In this document: piece by piece, positions 8,968-17,964 of the stretch
Position numbering within the stretch: position 1 is the first letter of the stretch
How the letters are laid out: each line of letters begins with the position of its first letter
Assembly (NCBI RefSeq): GCF_009821115.1
Contig: NZ_VYTY01000001.1
Coordinates: 124,001-188,000, forward strand
Direction: 5' to 3'
DNA: 64,000 nucleotides
Origin: Nitrincola alkalisediminis
Lineage (GTDB): Bacteria > Pseudomonadota > Gammaproteobacteria > Pseudomonadales > Balneatricaceae
The notes under the pieces: generated by a model
Databases searched by the model: none
The model's input: only the letters and a program-made list of their open reading frames with translations
Told to the model about the DNA's origin: nothing
Program-made: the position numbers and the translations under genes

Positions 8968-10230
8968 TCACCGACCAACGCCGTAATAGGTAAATCCAAG
9001 TTCTCTTAAATATTGAGGTTCCCAAATGTTGCGGCCATCAATAATGAGGGGGGTTTTCATATTGGCTTTAAGTTGATCAAAATCAGGTGATGCATACTCA
9101 TTCCATTCCGTTATCAACAACAGTGCATCGCTGTTTAGCGTCGCCTCAATCGCCGTTTCACAATAAATAATCTGGCTATTGGCACCAAAGTAGGTATGCA
9201 GCTCCAACATTGCAGCTGGATCATGCACTTTGATCACTGCACCTTGGGCCAACAAGGCTTTAATCACACGGACAGCGGGTGCATTTTCAATGCTGGCGAT
9301 GCCGGGTTTGAATGCCACTCCCCAGATACTTATTACCTTATCGCGAATATCACACTGATAGTGTTGCCATAGCTTACGAAATGGCAATTCCTTTTGTTTT
9401 TCGTTTTCGCTTAGCACCATTTCCAGTAGTGTTGATCTTTGTTTGTGGCTGAGAAGGTCGGCCAAGCTTTTGATGCTGTGTGTAAAATGCTGGCCACCAA
9501 ATCCACAGCCGGGCTGAAGATAGTGTTTGCCAACTCGAACATCGGCACTCATGCCCTGTATGACCAAATCGATATCCACGTGAAGTTGATCGGCCAGATT
9601 GGCTAATTCATTGATATAGCCTAAGCGAAGTGCAAGCATGCCGTTTATTGCAAACTTGGTGAACTCAGCTTCCTGCGGACTCATGAATTGAATTTGTTCC
9701 AAACCACCGCTAAATGGCCGGAAAATGGCTTTTAGCAGGGGTAGGGTTCGATCCGTATCACTGCCAATGATGAGTACGTCAGGATTGTTAAATTGATACA
9801 AAGCCAATCCCTGTTGGAGCGTGTCAGGGATGTAAGCGATACTCTGATGTGCGGGGTCGATTAAAAAACTGCGAAGCTTTTCACTTGCGCCAATACCAAA
9901 ATTGCTTTGGTTTATGACTAACAAGCGCTTGTTGCGAGTTGTTAATGTGTCAATGATGGTCTGGGCTTGATTGAACTCCGAGGGGGCCATCGCCATCCAA
10001 TGAGTTTCAAATGCACAACCTTCTTCAAATGAGCATGCAAAGAGTTGCTTTTTGTCCCGTTGTGTTTGAATGGCTGCCATTAAGCCAGGCTCATTGCAAA
10101 TGCTAGTATCTTTGGGAATGAGCGCGGTGTTATGGGTTTCGCGCACCATATAGATATGATTGCCTTTTTCGGCAAGGCTGACAGCGCTGACCCATGCGGC
10201 TAGTTCGTCTCCCCATATTGCAATTTTCAT
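8968..10230 (-). CDS. UDP-glucose/GDP-mannose dehydrogenase-family protein with degenerate active site
   Basis: The 420-residue protein follows the UDP-glucose 6-dehydrogenase (Ugd) fold along its whole length: N-terminal Rossmann domain, central helix with KFAINGMLALRLGYINELANL, FGG loop, WGVAFKPG, and C-terminal ALLLITEWNEY...DGRNIW. Key residues are changed. The nucleotide glycine motif GxGxxG reads GDELAA. The catalytic motif GGSCFPKD reads GGQHFTHS, placing His248 where the thiol cysteine should be. STVPxGT reads SNFGIGA, and the PEF motif is altered. It may be catalytically dead, bind another ligand, or act as a regulatory paralogue. The start at ATG 10230 overlaps the pgi stop (ATGA), so it is translationally coupled to pgi in the sugar-phosphate operon. 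Confidence 0.85.
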   Translation of the reverse strand: MKIAIWGDELAAWVSAVSLAEKGNHIYMVRETHNTALIPKDTSICNEPGLMAAIQTQRDKKQLFACSFEEGCAFETHWMAMAPSEFNQAQTIIDTLTTRNKRLLVINQSNFGIGASEKLRSFLIDPAHQSIAYIPDTLQQGLALYQFNNPDVLIIGSDTDRTLPLLKAIFRPFSGGLEQIQFMSPQEAEFTKFAINGMLALRLGYINELANLADQLHVDIDLVIQGMSADVRVGKHYLQPGCGFGGQHFTHSIKSLADLLSHKQRSTLLEMVLSENEKQKELPFRKLWQHYQCDIRDKVISIWGVAFKPGIASIENAPAVRVIKALLAQGAVIKVHDPAAMLELHTYFGANSQIIYCETAIEATLNSDALLLITEWNEYASPDFDQLKANMKTPLIIDGRNIWEPQYLRELGFTYYGVGR

Positions 10231-11876
10231 GATGTTGTATCCTGATCCTTGTATTGGCAAAACTGGTTCAGTGCATGGATTTCTGTGAGCAATGCATTGG
10301 TTGCTCCATCAAAATTGCCCGTCTCTTGGTTTTCTATACTTTCTAGCAACTCATTTGCCATCACTTTTCCGAGCTCCACACCCCATTGATCAAAAGGATT
10401 AATATTCCAGATGACCGCTTGGGTATAGACCTTATGCTCGTAAAGAGCAATAAGCGCTCCAAAATTATAAGGGTTGAGTTCATCAAGTAAAAAGGTTGTG
10501 CTGGGTTGGTTACCGGGATAGCGCTTGTGGGCTGGCGCATTTTCCGCGTGTTTAATAACATCGTCACCCAGTGCCAGTGTACGTGATTGCGCTAAACAAT
10601 TTGCCAGGGCAAGGCGATGTTGTTTTTTCAACTCATCGCTGTGGTCATCGTATCGTCGTGCAGGCAGAATAAAGTCGCACATGACTCTTTCTGTTCCCTG
10701 ATGCAGAAGTTGGTAAAACGCGTGTTGCGCATTTGGACCCACTTCACCCCATAAAACAGGGCAGGTGCGTCGTGTTACAGGTTCACCGGATTGCGTAACG
10801 GATTTGCCGTTACTTTCCATTTCAAGCTGTTCTAAATACGCCGGCAAATGTGCCAAGCGACCATCATACGGAAGGATGGCATGTGCATGAATGTCTAGAA
10901 AATTAATGTTCCAGATTTCCGTTAACGCGAGCAAGACAGGTAGATTGCGCTCAAAAGGCGTATGTCTGAAGTGCTGGTCCATGCTGTGGGCACCATCCAA
11001 AAGCTGACGGAAGCCTGTCATCCCAATTTTGAGGGCGATGGGCAACCCAATCGCAGACCAGAGTGAATAACGTCCGCCGACCCACTGTGCAAAGTGGAGC
11101 TGATTCTCGCAAGGGATTCCCCACTCATTGGCTTTATCAGGAACGGCTGTCACACCGATAAAGTGGCGTTTCATCAATAGGGCATCATCAAGACCACTGG
11201 CATTGCACAGCCACTCTCTAGCGGTGGCTCCATTGGCTAAGGTGTCAATGGTTGTAAAGGATTTGGATGCCAAAATAAAGAGCGTGTTAGCAGGGTTGAG
11301 ATGGTCGAGTACTTCTGCCAGTTGACTTCCATCCATGGAGGAAACAAAAATAAACTCCAGTTTTTGTTCTGTTGGAGCTCTAAACTCGGCCAAGGCTTTA
11401 CAGGCCATCATTGGCCCTAGATCCGATCCGCCAACACCAATGTTTACGATAGTGGTAATCGGCTCACCTGAGAATCCACGCCATTGTCCAGCATGAATTT
11501 GAGTCACGATTTCATCCATGCGGCCTAAGCTTTCATAGACTTCATCAATTACATTCCGACCCTCATACTCGATTTGAGTCGATTTGGGGGCACGTAAAGC
11601 CGTATGCAATGCTGGGCGTTGCTCGGATTGGTTGACGATATCGCCTTCGAATAAACGTTCAATATGCTTGGTTAAATCAGACGCCTCAGCCAGTTGTGCA
11701 AGGCGTTTGAAGGTTTCAGGCACGATCCGCTGTTTTGAAAAATCTAACAATAAATGGTCATGACGGTGCTTCAATGAGTCAATGCGTGCCTCATCCTTGA
11801 GTAACTCTTTCAAATGGAGCGATTTCACTTCCTCAGCGTGCTCGCTGAGTCGTCGCCAAGCGTTTTCTGTCGTCAT
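10227..11876 (-). CDS. pgi: Glucose-6-phosphate isomerase
   Basis: The 549-residue enzyme, the same length as E. coli Pgi, interconverts glucose-6-phosphate and fructose-6-phosphate. Visible family motifs include VNIGVGGSDLGP (phosphate-binding loop), SKSFTTIDT, GGRYSLWSAIGLP, and GVELGK near the C-terminus. It sits between galU and the UGD-like gene, 23 bases downstream of galU, and its stop overlaps the next start by 4 bases. The context links hexose phosphate to UDP-sugar supply for polysaccharide. No anomaly is seen. Confidence 0.97.
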   Translation of the reverse strand: MTTENAWRRLSEHAEEVKSLHLKELLKDEARIDSLKHRHDHLLLDFSKQRIVPETFKRLAQLAEASDLTKHIERLFEGDIVNQSEQRPALHTALRAPKSTQIEYEGRNVIDEVYESLGRMDEIVTQIHAGQWRGFSGEPITTIVNIGVGGSDLGPMMACKALAEFRAPTEQKLEFIFVSSMDGSQLAEVLDHLNPANTLFILASKSFTTIDTLANGATAREWLCNASGLDDALLMKRHFIGVTAVPDKANEWGIPCENQLHFAQWVGGRYSLWSAIGLPIALKIGMTGFRQLLDGAHSMDQHFRHTPFERNLPVLLALTEIWNINFLDIHAHAILPYDGRLAHLPAYLEQLEMESNGKSVTQSGEPVTRRTCPVLWGEVGPNAQHAFYQLLHQGTERVMCDFILPARRYDDHSDELKKQHRLALANCLAQSRTLALGDDVIKHAENAPAHKRYPGNQPSTTFLLDELNPYNFGALIALYEHKVYTQAVIWNINPFDQWGVELGKVMANELLESIENQETGNFDGATNALLTEIHALNQFCQYKDQDTTS

Positions 11877-11899
11877 AGTCCTATTACTCCACTCTCGGT

Positions 11900-12772
11900 T
11901 TAGAGAGACTTCAGGAAGGATTGCACCGCATCTTTGGTTTCTGGATGTTGAAGCCCAAATGCAATATTGGCCTGTATGAGTCCGGCTTTATTACCGCAGT
12001 CATAGAGATTGCCACGCATAGAATAGGCCTGCAGCTTAGACTCTTGCAATAAGGCTTCTAATGCATCCGTCAGTTGAATTTCACCACCTGCCCCAGGTGT
12101 AGTGTGCTGTAAAATTTCCATCACACGAGCGGGCAGTATATAGCGCCCAACAATGGCGAGGTTAGAAGGAGCTTCAGCGGCCTTAGGTTTTTCGATCATA
12201 CCGATGATATCGGTCGATTCGCCAGGCTGGATGCTAATGCCCGCGCAATCAACAATACCATAGCGCTCAACCTGTTCTTCAGGGACGCCTTCGACCATGA
12301 TTTGACCCAGTCCCGATCCTTGGTAAGCCGCTACCATTGAGGTCATGTCCCCTGTCGTTTGGCTGTTATCAATCAACATATCTGGAAGCATCACCGCAAA
12401 ATCGTCCTTGCCAATAACACTGGCCGCACACAATACCGCATGACCTAAGCCGAGTGCTTTGGGTTGACGCACACTGATGACCGAAACCCCAGCAGGTAAA
12501 ATATGGCGAACGCTATTCAGTAGATCAACCTTTTGCTTCCGTTCTAATTCGGCTTCAAGTTCATAGTTATGATCAAAGTGATCCTCAATCGCATTTTTGC
12601 CGCTGCGAGTGACCAGAACAATCTCTTTGAATCCGGCAGCAATTGCTTCTTCGACCACGTACTGGATAACAGGTTTATCCACAACCGTCAGCATTTCTTT
12701 TGGAATGGCCTTGCTGGCTGGCAGTACGCGGGTTCCTAAACCTGCCACGGGAATCACAACTTTACTTAACAT
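11900..12772 (-). CDS. galU: UTP-glucose-1-phosphate uridylyltransferase
   Basis: The 290-residue nucleotidyltransferase makes UDP-glucose from UTP and glucose-1-phosphate. It shows the N-terminal signature VVIPVAGLGTRVLPASKAIPKEML, the EEAIAAG helix, MLPDMLID metal-binding region, and GRYILPARVMEIL. Length and motifs are normal for GalU. It is followed by pgi after 23 bases and preceded by yacG 20 bases upstream, so a coaE-yacG-galU-pgi-ugd-like transcript is likely. Confidence 0.96.
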   Translation of the reverse strand: MLSKVVIPVAGLGTRVLPASKAIPKEMLTVVDKPVIQYVVEEAIAAGFKEIVLVTRSGKNAIEDHFDHNYELEAELERKQKVDLLNSVRHILPAGVSVISVRQPKALGLGHAVLCAASVIGKDDFAVMLPDMLIDNSQTTGDMTSMVAAYQGSGLGQIMVEGVPEEQVERYGIVDCAGISIQPGESTDIIGMIEKPKAAEAPSNLAIVGRYILPARVMEILQHTTPGAGGEIQLTDALEALLQESKLQAYSMRGNLYDCGNKAGLIQANIAFGLQHPETKDAVQSFLKSL

Positions 12773-12792
12773 CTGCTTATATCCTTAATTGT

Positions 12793-12996
12793 TTAATGTG
12801 GTCGTTTGGATGATCCATCGTCTGTTAATTCATCACTCCAGAGGTCAGACTCTGGAGATACTGGGATTTGATAACCTTCACTGGCCCATTCTCCTAGGTC
12901 TATGAGTTTGCAGCGCTCACTGCAAAAGGGGCGCCAAGGATTGCTGGCGTCATATAGAGTGGGCGTTTGACATTGTGGGCATTTAATCTGTTTCAC
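12793..12996 (-). CDS. yacG: YacG family zinc-binding DNA gyrase inhibitor
   Basis: A 67-residue protein with the YacG zinc site: CPQC near the N-terminus (Cys6/Cys9) and CSERC about 16 residues later, followed by the family's [14 protein letters not shown]. In E. coli YacG binds GyrB and inhibits gyrase activity. Its start overlaps the end of coaE by 14 bases, so they are translationally coupled, the standard arrangement. The C-terminus is slightly extended and acidic. Confidence 0.95.
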   Translation of the reverse strand: MKQIKCPQCQTPTLYDASNPWRPFCSERCKLIDLGEWASEGYQIPVSPESDLWSDELTDDGSSKRPH

Positions 12997-13627
12997 GGGT
13001 ATCTCTGGATAGTTGTTGCACAGTCTTTGATAATGTTTGTTCTTGTAAGGTGCTATGAAGGTTCGCCAACTGTTGATGCAGCTCTGTCAATGTCTGGCTG
13101 TTATCAATGATAAAATCGGCACGGTTGAGACGATCTACGCGGCTTAGCTGTTGGCTCATGATTTTTTGTATGGACTCAATGGATGCCTGATCGCGTGATG
13201 CGCTGCGAGCAAGTTGGAGTGCTTCGGGAACGTCAATGATGACAATCTTATCAGCGAGTGTCCATTGATCGGTTTCAAGTAAAAGGGGAGACACTAACAC
13301 AACATAAGGAGATGAACTTGGGGCTTGAAGGTCCATTAAAATCTGGCTGCGAATCATAGGGTGCAATAGCGCCTCAAGCCAGTCTTTTTCTTCGGGTTGA
13401 TCAAAAATAACACTCCTTAGATAGCGTCTATTGAGGTGTCCATCTTGATTGATAGATTGCTCGCCGAAGTGCTCTGCAATTTGAGCAAGCGCAAACGAGC
13501 CTGGCGCAACAACACTGCGAGCCACTTTATCGGCATCAATAATTGAAACTCCGAGTGTTTCCAAATAATCGGAAGCGGCGGTTTTCCCACTCCCAATGCC
13601 ACCCGTGAGTCCTACAACCCAGTTCAT
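12983..13627 (-). CDS. coaE: Dephospho-CoA kinase
   Basis: The 214-residue P-loop kinase performs the last step of coenzyme A synthesis, phosphorylating the ribose of dephospho-CoA with ATP. It begins with the Walker A motif [11 protein letters not shown] (Lys15), then DADKVAR, and a lid region rich in Arg (ARSASRDQ). In many gammaproteobacteria coaE follows the pilBCD type IV pilus genes; here it is instead the first gene of a sugar-nucleotide operon and is divergent from a MATE transporter. It overlaps yacG by 14 bases. Confidence 0.96.
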   Translation of the reverse strand: MNWVVGLTGGIGSGKTAASDYLETLGVSIIDADKVARSVVAPGSFALAQIAEHFGEQSINQDGHLNRRYLRSVIFDQPEEKDWLEALLHPMIRSQILMDLQAPSSSPYVVLVSPLLLETDQWTLADKIVIIDVPEALQLARSASRDQASIESIQKIMSQQLSRVDRLNRADFIIDNSQTLTELHQQLANLHSTLQEQTLSKTVQQLSRDTRETD

Positions 13628-13750
13628 GATATTCCTTTCATTCTACAGACTGAGCCAATATTACCTCAATTTTTGCTGAGTATCATCACTGCATGTATAA
13701 CCTAAGGGTTAGGTGGTAGAATTTTGTTCTTTTGGGTTTAATGGGAGCTC

Positions 13751-15097
13751 ATGAGTAATCCACCTGATCTATTAAAGGGTCCGCTGCGTCCTGTGTTAGT
13801 GCAAATGACGGTACCGATGATGTTTGGTATTGTCAGTTTAATGCTCTTTAACTTGGTGGACATTTGGTTTGTAGGCTTGCTGGGCACTGAACCTATGGCA
13901 GCGCTTGCGTTTACCTTCCCTGTCTCGTTTGCCATTGTTAGCTTGGCGATAGGTCTTGGGATTGGCATGTCAGCGACTCTAGCACGTCGTATTGGCCGTG
14001 GAGAGACCGATACCGCTGCAGCCATGGCGACCGATACATTGTTAATGACTTTTATCCTTATGCTATTTGTTGGCATTCTGGGGCAGTGGGCGATTGATCC
14101 TGTTTTTGTGCTCATGGGGGCTGATGAAGCTTTACGGCCACTGATTCATGATTACATGCAGATTTGGTTTGCAGGCTCGGTTTTCATGGTGATGAACATG
14201 GTCTGCAACAGCATTTTCCGCGCGCGAGGGGACACGCGGCGCTCGGCGATGGTGATGCTCATTGCGTCTGCTCTGAATTTGATATTCGATCCTATCTTAA
14301 TCTTTGGGTTAGGTCCGATTCCGGGGTTGGGGATTCAGGGGGCCGCATTGGCCAGCGTGTTGGCTTGGGCGATCACTACGGCCATCGTGATCAGTATTTT
14401 AGTTCGGCGCCGTCAACTCAAGTGGCGTCCACTTGCCTCCATTCATGCAATCTTTAGGCATTGGGGGGAAGTCTTATCCATCAGTATTCCTGCGGCGTTA
14501 TCCAATATAACGACGCCTATCGCAAATGGTGTGTTAACAGCCTTGGTTGCCAGTCATGGTGCGGCGGCTGTGGCTGCTTTTGGAGTGGGTAATCGTTTAG
14601 AGTCTTTGTCTTTATTGGTGTGTTTAGCCCTATCCATGACCTTGCCTCCACTGATTTCTCAAAATTACGGTGCAGGTCAAATAACTCGTGTTAAGAAAGC
14701 CTATTCGAGTGTGATTCGTTTTGCATTGTGTTGGCAACTAGGCCTTTATCTTGTTTTCATTCTCATCGCTGATCCTGTTTCGAACTGGTTTACCTCAGAT
14801 CCAGATGTGGCTTATTGGATCAAAATCTGGATATTGATCGTTCCGGTGGGTTTTGGTTTTCAGGCGACAACTTTTCTTAGTGCCTCGACATTTAACGCGT
14901 TGCATCAGCCGCTTAAAGCACTATGGATCAGTTTAATTCGCTTATTTTTGTTGTATCTGCCCTTGGGGTGGCTTGGAAATTATGTCGGTGGGTTAGAGGG
15001 GATGTTTGCTGCGCTGGTTTTGGCCAATGTATTAACGGCTATGCTGGCTTGGTATTGGGTGAGGCATCATTTACAGAGTTTAATGCAGCCCGTGTAG
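13751..15097 (+). CDS. MATE family efflux transporter
   Basis: The 448-residue integral membrane protein has about twelve hydrophobic helices in two repeated halves, with the MATE hallmarks LFNLVDIWFVGLLG near residues 35-48, RARGDTRRS at the mid-region, and ISQNYGAGQ in the second half. MATE proteins export cationic drugs or metabolites using a Na+ or H+ gradient; substrate cannot be predicted. GGGAG lies just before ATG 13751. It is transcribed alone, divergently from coaE, and ends in a 12-bp hairpin that overlaps its stop codon. Confidence 0.92.
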   Translation: MSNPPDLLKGPLRPVLVQMTVPMMFGIVSLMLFNLVDIWFVGLLGTEPMAALAFTFPVSFAIVSLAIGLGIGMSATLARRIGRGETDTAAAMATDTLLMTFILMLFVGILGQWAIDPVFVLMGADEALRPLIHDYMQIWFAGSVFMVMNMVCNSIFRARGDTRRSAMVMLIASALNLIFDPILIFGLGPIPGLGIQGAALASVLAWAITTAIVISILVRRRQLKWRPLASIHAIFRHWGEVLSISIPAALSNITTPIANGVLTALVASHGAAAVAAFGVGNRLESLSLLVCLALSMTLPPLISQNYGAGQITRVKKAYSSVIRFALCWQLGLYLVFILIADPVSNWFTSDPDVAYWIKIWILIVPVGFGFQATTFLSASTFNALHQPLKALWISLIRLFLLYLPLGWLGNYVGGLEGMFAALVLANVLTAMLAWYWVRHHLQSLMQPV

Positions 15098-15132
15098 ACA
15101 CCCCTATCTAAGGCGAGCTTGATAGGGGTGTC
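15097..15132. terminator. Hairpin terminator between convergent MATE and lactate permease genes
   Basis: GACACCCCTATC at 15097-15108 pairs perfectly with GATAGGGGTGTC at 15121-15132 around a 12-base loop. The left arm begins in the last base of the MATE stop codon. Only short T stretches flank it. It is placed to terminate both convergent transcripts. Confidence 0.75.
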
Positions 15133-15148
15133 ATAGGTTCAATAAGGG

Positions 15149-16846
15149 TTAAGACAGCAAAGGATCGCTTACATTAAATACGTGAATCGCCATTAGGGTG
15201 AGAATGCCCGCCATCACTAAGTAATAGACTGTTGGGATAATCGTCATGCGAATGGTTTGACCTTCGCGTCCCAGAAGTCCTACGGTTGCTGAAGCGGCGA
15301 CGATGTTGTGTATCGCGATCATATTTCCAGCCGCAGCACCCACGGCTTGCGCAGCGATTAACAGCGCGCTGGAGACTCCAATAAGATGTGCTGTATCAAA
15401 TTGGAATTGCGCCATCATCAAGTTAGAAACCGTATTGGATCCTGCGATGAATGCGCCTAATGCCCCTACGCTTGCGGCGAAGAAGGGGTATACATCTCCG
15501 ACACTATGAGCAACGAATTCAGCCATGGCTCTTGGCATTGAGGGTAAGTCAGCCATATTCACGCCGGAGTTGATCAGAATACGAACCATGGGAATGGTGA
15601 AGATTAAAACGAACCCTGCACCTAATAGCGTTTTGGATGACTCACTAATTGCAGATCCCAACTCAGGCAAGCGCATTCTGTGCAGTAAAAAGGTCGCAAG
15701 GACGATGAGCACCATGATACCGCCAGGTAAGTACAGGAACTGAATACTTCCCGACACGCCCGCTTCTCCCAGAATATTAGACCACCCTAAGACTAGGTTC
15801 TGAGTAAAAAAGGCTTTTACATCGCTATTGACGCGTGACAGAACGAGCAGTGCGGCGAGTAAAAGATAGGGAAGCCAGGCCAACCAAAGGTTCATTGGAC
15901 GTTTTGCCGTTAAGCTATCAAGCTTAATTTCGATATTTCCCATCCAGCCTACAGGCCAGTGTTTCGCCTCTGCAAAATCCCAGCCTTGTTTTGGAATTAA
16001 AAATCCGGCTTTTGCGGCTGGAACAACAATGAGAAGTCCAACCAATGCACCAATCATGGATGGGAATTCAGGGCCAAGGAAAACGCCAGCCGCTGCGTAG
16101 GGAATCACGAAAGCAAGCCCTGCAAAAATAGCAAAGGGAGCAATTGTTAGCCCTTCTTTCCAAGAACGTTTTTCACCAAAGAAACGGGTCAGCATGATAC
16201 ACATGAATAGCGGCATCAAAATACCAATGACAGCGTGAATGATGGCGACTTCCGATGTGATGAGCCGATAAAAAGTATCCCAATCTGAACCTTGAGCGAT
16301 CAGCGTTTCGGTAATGCTTGCTCTATCAAGTCCACCCGATACACCCACCACAATCGGGGTGCCAACAGCGCCAAAAGATACAGGTGTGGATTGAATCATC
16401 ATCCCGATCATAACGGCAGCCAGTGCTGGAAAACCTAGCGCCACTAACAAGGGAGCGGCAACAGCAGCGGGCGTTCCAAAACCTGAAGCCCCTTCAATGA
16501 AGCAACCAAATAACCAGGCAACAATAATCACCTGTACTCTTCGGTCTGGGCTAATATCGGAAAAGCCCCCGCGAATGGCGGTGATGGCACCCGAGTGCTT
16601 TAGTGTATTGAGTAACAGAATGGCCCCAAAAATAATCCAAAGAATCGATCCTGTCAGGATTAACCCTTGGAGCGTGGAGGCGAGGACACGATTCAACGTC
16701 ATATCCCAAGCGGTGAGTGCAATTGCTGCTGTCATTAAGAAAACAACAGGCATTGCACGCTTTGCGGGCCAATGTAAGCCGACCAAAAGAATGGCTGCTA
16801 CGATCAGCGGGGCAAAGGCTAAGAGAGAAAGCCATGTTTGACTCAT
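15149..16846 (-). CDS. lldP: L-lactate permease (LctP/LldP family)
   Basis: The 565-residue polytopic transporter of the lactate permease family imports L-lactate (and often D-lactate or glycolate) with protons. The family sequence [22 protein letters not shown] is clear, as are [20 protein letters not shown] and [20 protein letters not shown] near the C-terminus. I start it at ATG 16846 (MSQTW) because the 16 upstream in-frame codons are polar and overlap the operator region. A perfect LldR/PdhR-type operator lies 33 bases upstream of the start. No lactate dehydrogenase or lldR gene is next to it, unlike the usual lldPRD cluster. Confidence 0.93.
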   Translation of the reverse strand: MSQTWLSLLAFAPLIVAAILLVGLHWPAKRAMPVVFLMTAAIALTAWDMTLNRVLASTLQGLILTGSILWIIFGAILLLNTLKHSGAITAIRGGFSDISPDRRVQVIIVAWLFGCFIEGASGFGTPAAVAAPLLVALGFPALAAVMIGMMIQSTPVSFGAVGTPIVVGVSGGLDRASITETLIAQGSDWDTFYRLITSEVAIIHAVIGILMPLFMCIMLTRFFGEKRSWKEGLTIAPFAIFAGLAFVIPYAAAGVFLGPEFPSMIGALVGLLIVVPAAKAGFLIPKQGWDFAEAKHWPVGWMGNIEIKLDSLTAKRPMNLWLAWLPYLLLAALLVLSRVNSDVKAFFTQNLVLGWSNILGEAGVSGSIQFLYLPGGIMVLIVLATFLLHRMRLPELGSAISESSKTLLGAGFVLIFTIPMVRILINSGVNMADLPSMPRAMAEFVAHSVGDVYPFFAASVGALGAFIAGSNTVSNLMMAQFQFDTAHLIGVSSALLIAAQAVGAAAGNMIAIHNIVAASATVGLLGREGQTIRMTIIPTVYYLVMAGILTLMAIHVFNVSDPLLS

Positions 16847-16878
16847 GCTTAATTCCCGTTCATTAATGTTTATTTTGT

Positions 16879-16897
16879 AAATTGGTATTACCAATTT
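16879..16897. promoter_or_regulatory. LldR/PdhR-type (GntR/FadR family) operator
   Basis: The perfect palindrome AAATTGGTATTACCAATTT matches the known operator pattern AATTGGTnnnACCAATT bound by FadR-subfamily GntR regulators of lactate and pyruvate genes (LldR, PdhR). It lies 33-51 bases upstream of the lactate permease start. No cognate regulator gene is present in the window, so it must act in trans. Confidence 0.8.
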
Positions 16898-17140
16898 GTC
16901 CGGTTTAAGTTGGCTAGAGTAGGTGCATGTGTGTGGGGAGTCAATTAAATAACGCGTATCTACGACTTATGTATAAAAACTTTTGCAGTTAACACTAAAG
17001 TCACGCTAGAGTAATAATTCGACTGGTACTATGCTTAGGAAGAGCAAATAAGATGGTATACGCCTTTAAATATCTGACTAAGCGTGTTCTTATTGATCGA
17101 GTAATACTAAAAGACAAAAATTTACAATGGGATGTGAAAT

Positions 17141-17890
17141 ATGACAAAAAGAGTAGCTTTGGTAACAGGTGGTACAGGTGGCATCGGAACAGCAATTTGT
17201 AGAGCGCTGGTTGATGCTGGTTTTCGCGTTGTTGCGGGATACAACAGTGGCGGTAATCATGACAAAGCAAAAGAGTGGCAAGAAGAGCAACGTAAAGACG
17301 GATATGAAATTGACGTAGCGTATGGCGATGTCACCGATGCTGAGTCTTGTGCAGCCTGTGTTGAGACCGTAAAAGAATTGACAGGAGGGAGTGTTGATGT
17401 CTTAGTGAACAATGCAGGTATTACGCGTGACGGTATGTTCAAGAAGATGAGCTGGGAGCAGTGGAACGAGGTGCTCAGTGCAAACCTCGACAGTATGTTC
17501 CACATGACGCGCCTTGTGATTAATCCTATGTTAGACAAAGGCTTTGGTCGGATTATCAATATATCGTCTGTAAATGCTCAAAAAGGCCAGTTTGGTCAGT
17601 GTAACTATTCGGCTGCAAAAGCGGGTATTCACGGTTTCACGAAAGCACTTGCACAAGAAGTGGCAGCCAAAGGCATCACAGTGAATACTGTCTCTCCTGG
17701 TTATATTATGACGCCAATGGTGGCTAAAATTGCGGAGGAGGTTCAACAAAAGATTTGTTCAACGATTCCAGTTGGTCGTTTCGGTACGCCTGAAGAGATT
17801 GCTCGTGCGATTGCCTTTATTGCGGATGAAAGTTCAGGTTATATCACAGGATCTGACTTGTCGATTAACGGCGGATTGCATATGAGCTAA
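17141..17890 (+). CDS. phaB: Acetoacetyl-CoA reductase
   Basis: A 249-residue short-chain dehydrogenase that matches PhaB throughout: MTKRVALVTGGTGGIG at the start, DVLVNNAGITRDG, NISSVNAQKGQFGQCNYSAAKAG containing the catalytic Ser, Tyr and Lys, VSPGYIMT, and ending GSDLSINGGLHMS. PhaB reduces acetoacetyl-CoA to (R)-3-hydroxybutyryl-CoA with NADPH, supplying polyhydroxybutyrate synthase. phaA and phaC are not in the window, so the pathway is inferred from this gene alone. It is monocistronic, with a terminator 31 bases after the stop. Confidence 0.93.
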   Translation: MTKRVALVTGGTGGIGTAICRALVDAGFRVVAGYNSGGNHDKAKEWQEEQRKDGYEIDVAYGDVTDAESCAACVETVKELTGGSVDVLVNNAGITRDGMFKKMSWEQWNEVLSANLDSMFHMTRLVINPMLDKGFGRIINISSVNAQKGQFGQCNYSAAKAGIHGFTKALAQEVAAKGITVNTVSPGYIMTPMVAKIAEEVQQKICSTIPVGRFGTPEEIARAIAFIADESSGYITGSDLSINGGLHMS

Positions 17891-17921
17891 TTCGACGACG
17901 TCGAACAGCTAAGCATTAAGC

Positions 17922-17947
17922 ATTAAGCCCGGATTTCCGGGCTTAAT
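17922..17947. terminator. Intrinsic terminator between phaB and the DUF349 gene
   Basis: ATTAAGCCCGGA at 17922-17933 and TCCGGGCTTAAT at 17936-17947 form a perfect 12-bp G+C-centred stem with A/T-rich ends, a bidirectional design between convergent genes. A direct repeat of AAGCATT precedes it. Confidence 0.85.
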
Positions 17948-17964
17948 TGTGTCTGACGAGACGA

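Noticed and set aside
17891-17905. Short palindrome TTCGACGACGTCGAA behind phaB as a regulatory site
   Set aside because: It follows the stop codon and precedes a stronger terminator; no known regulator site matches, so it is treated as chance.
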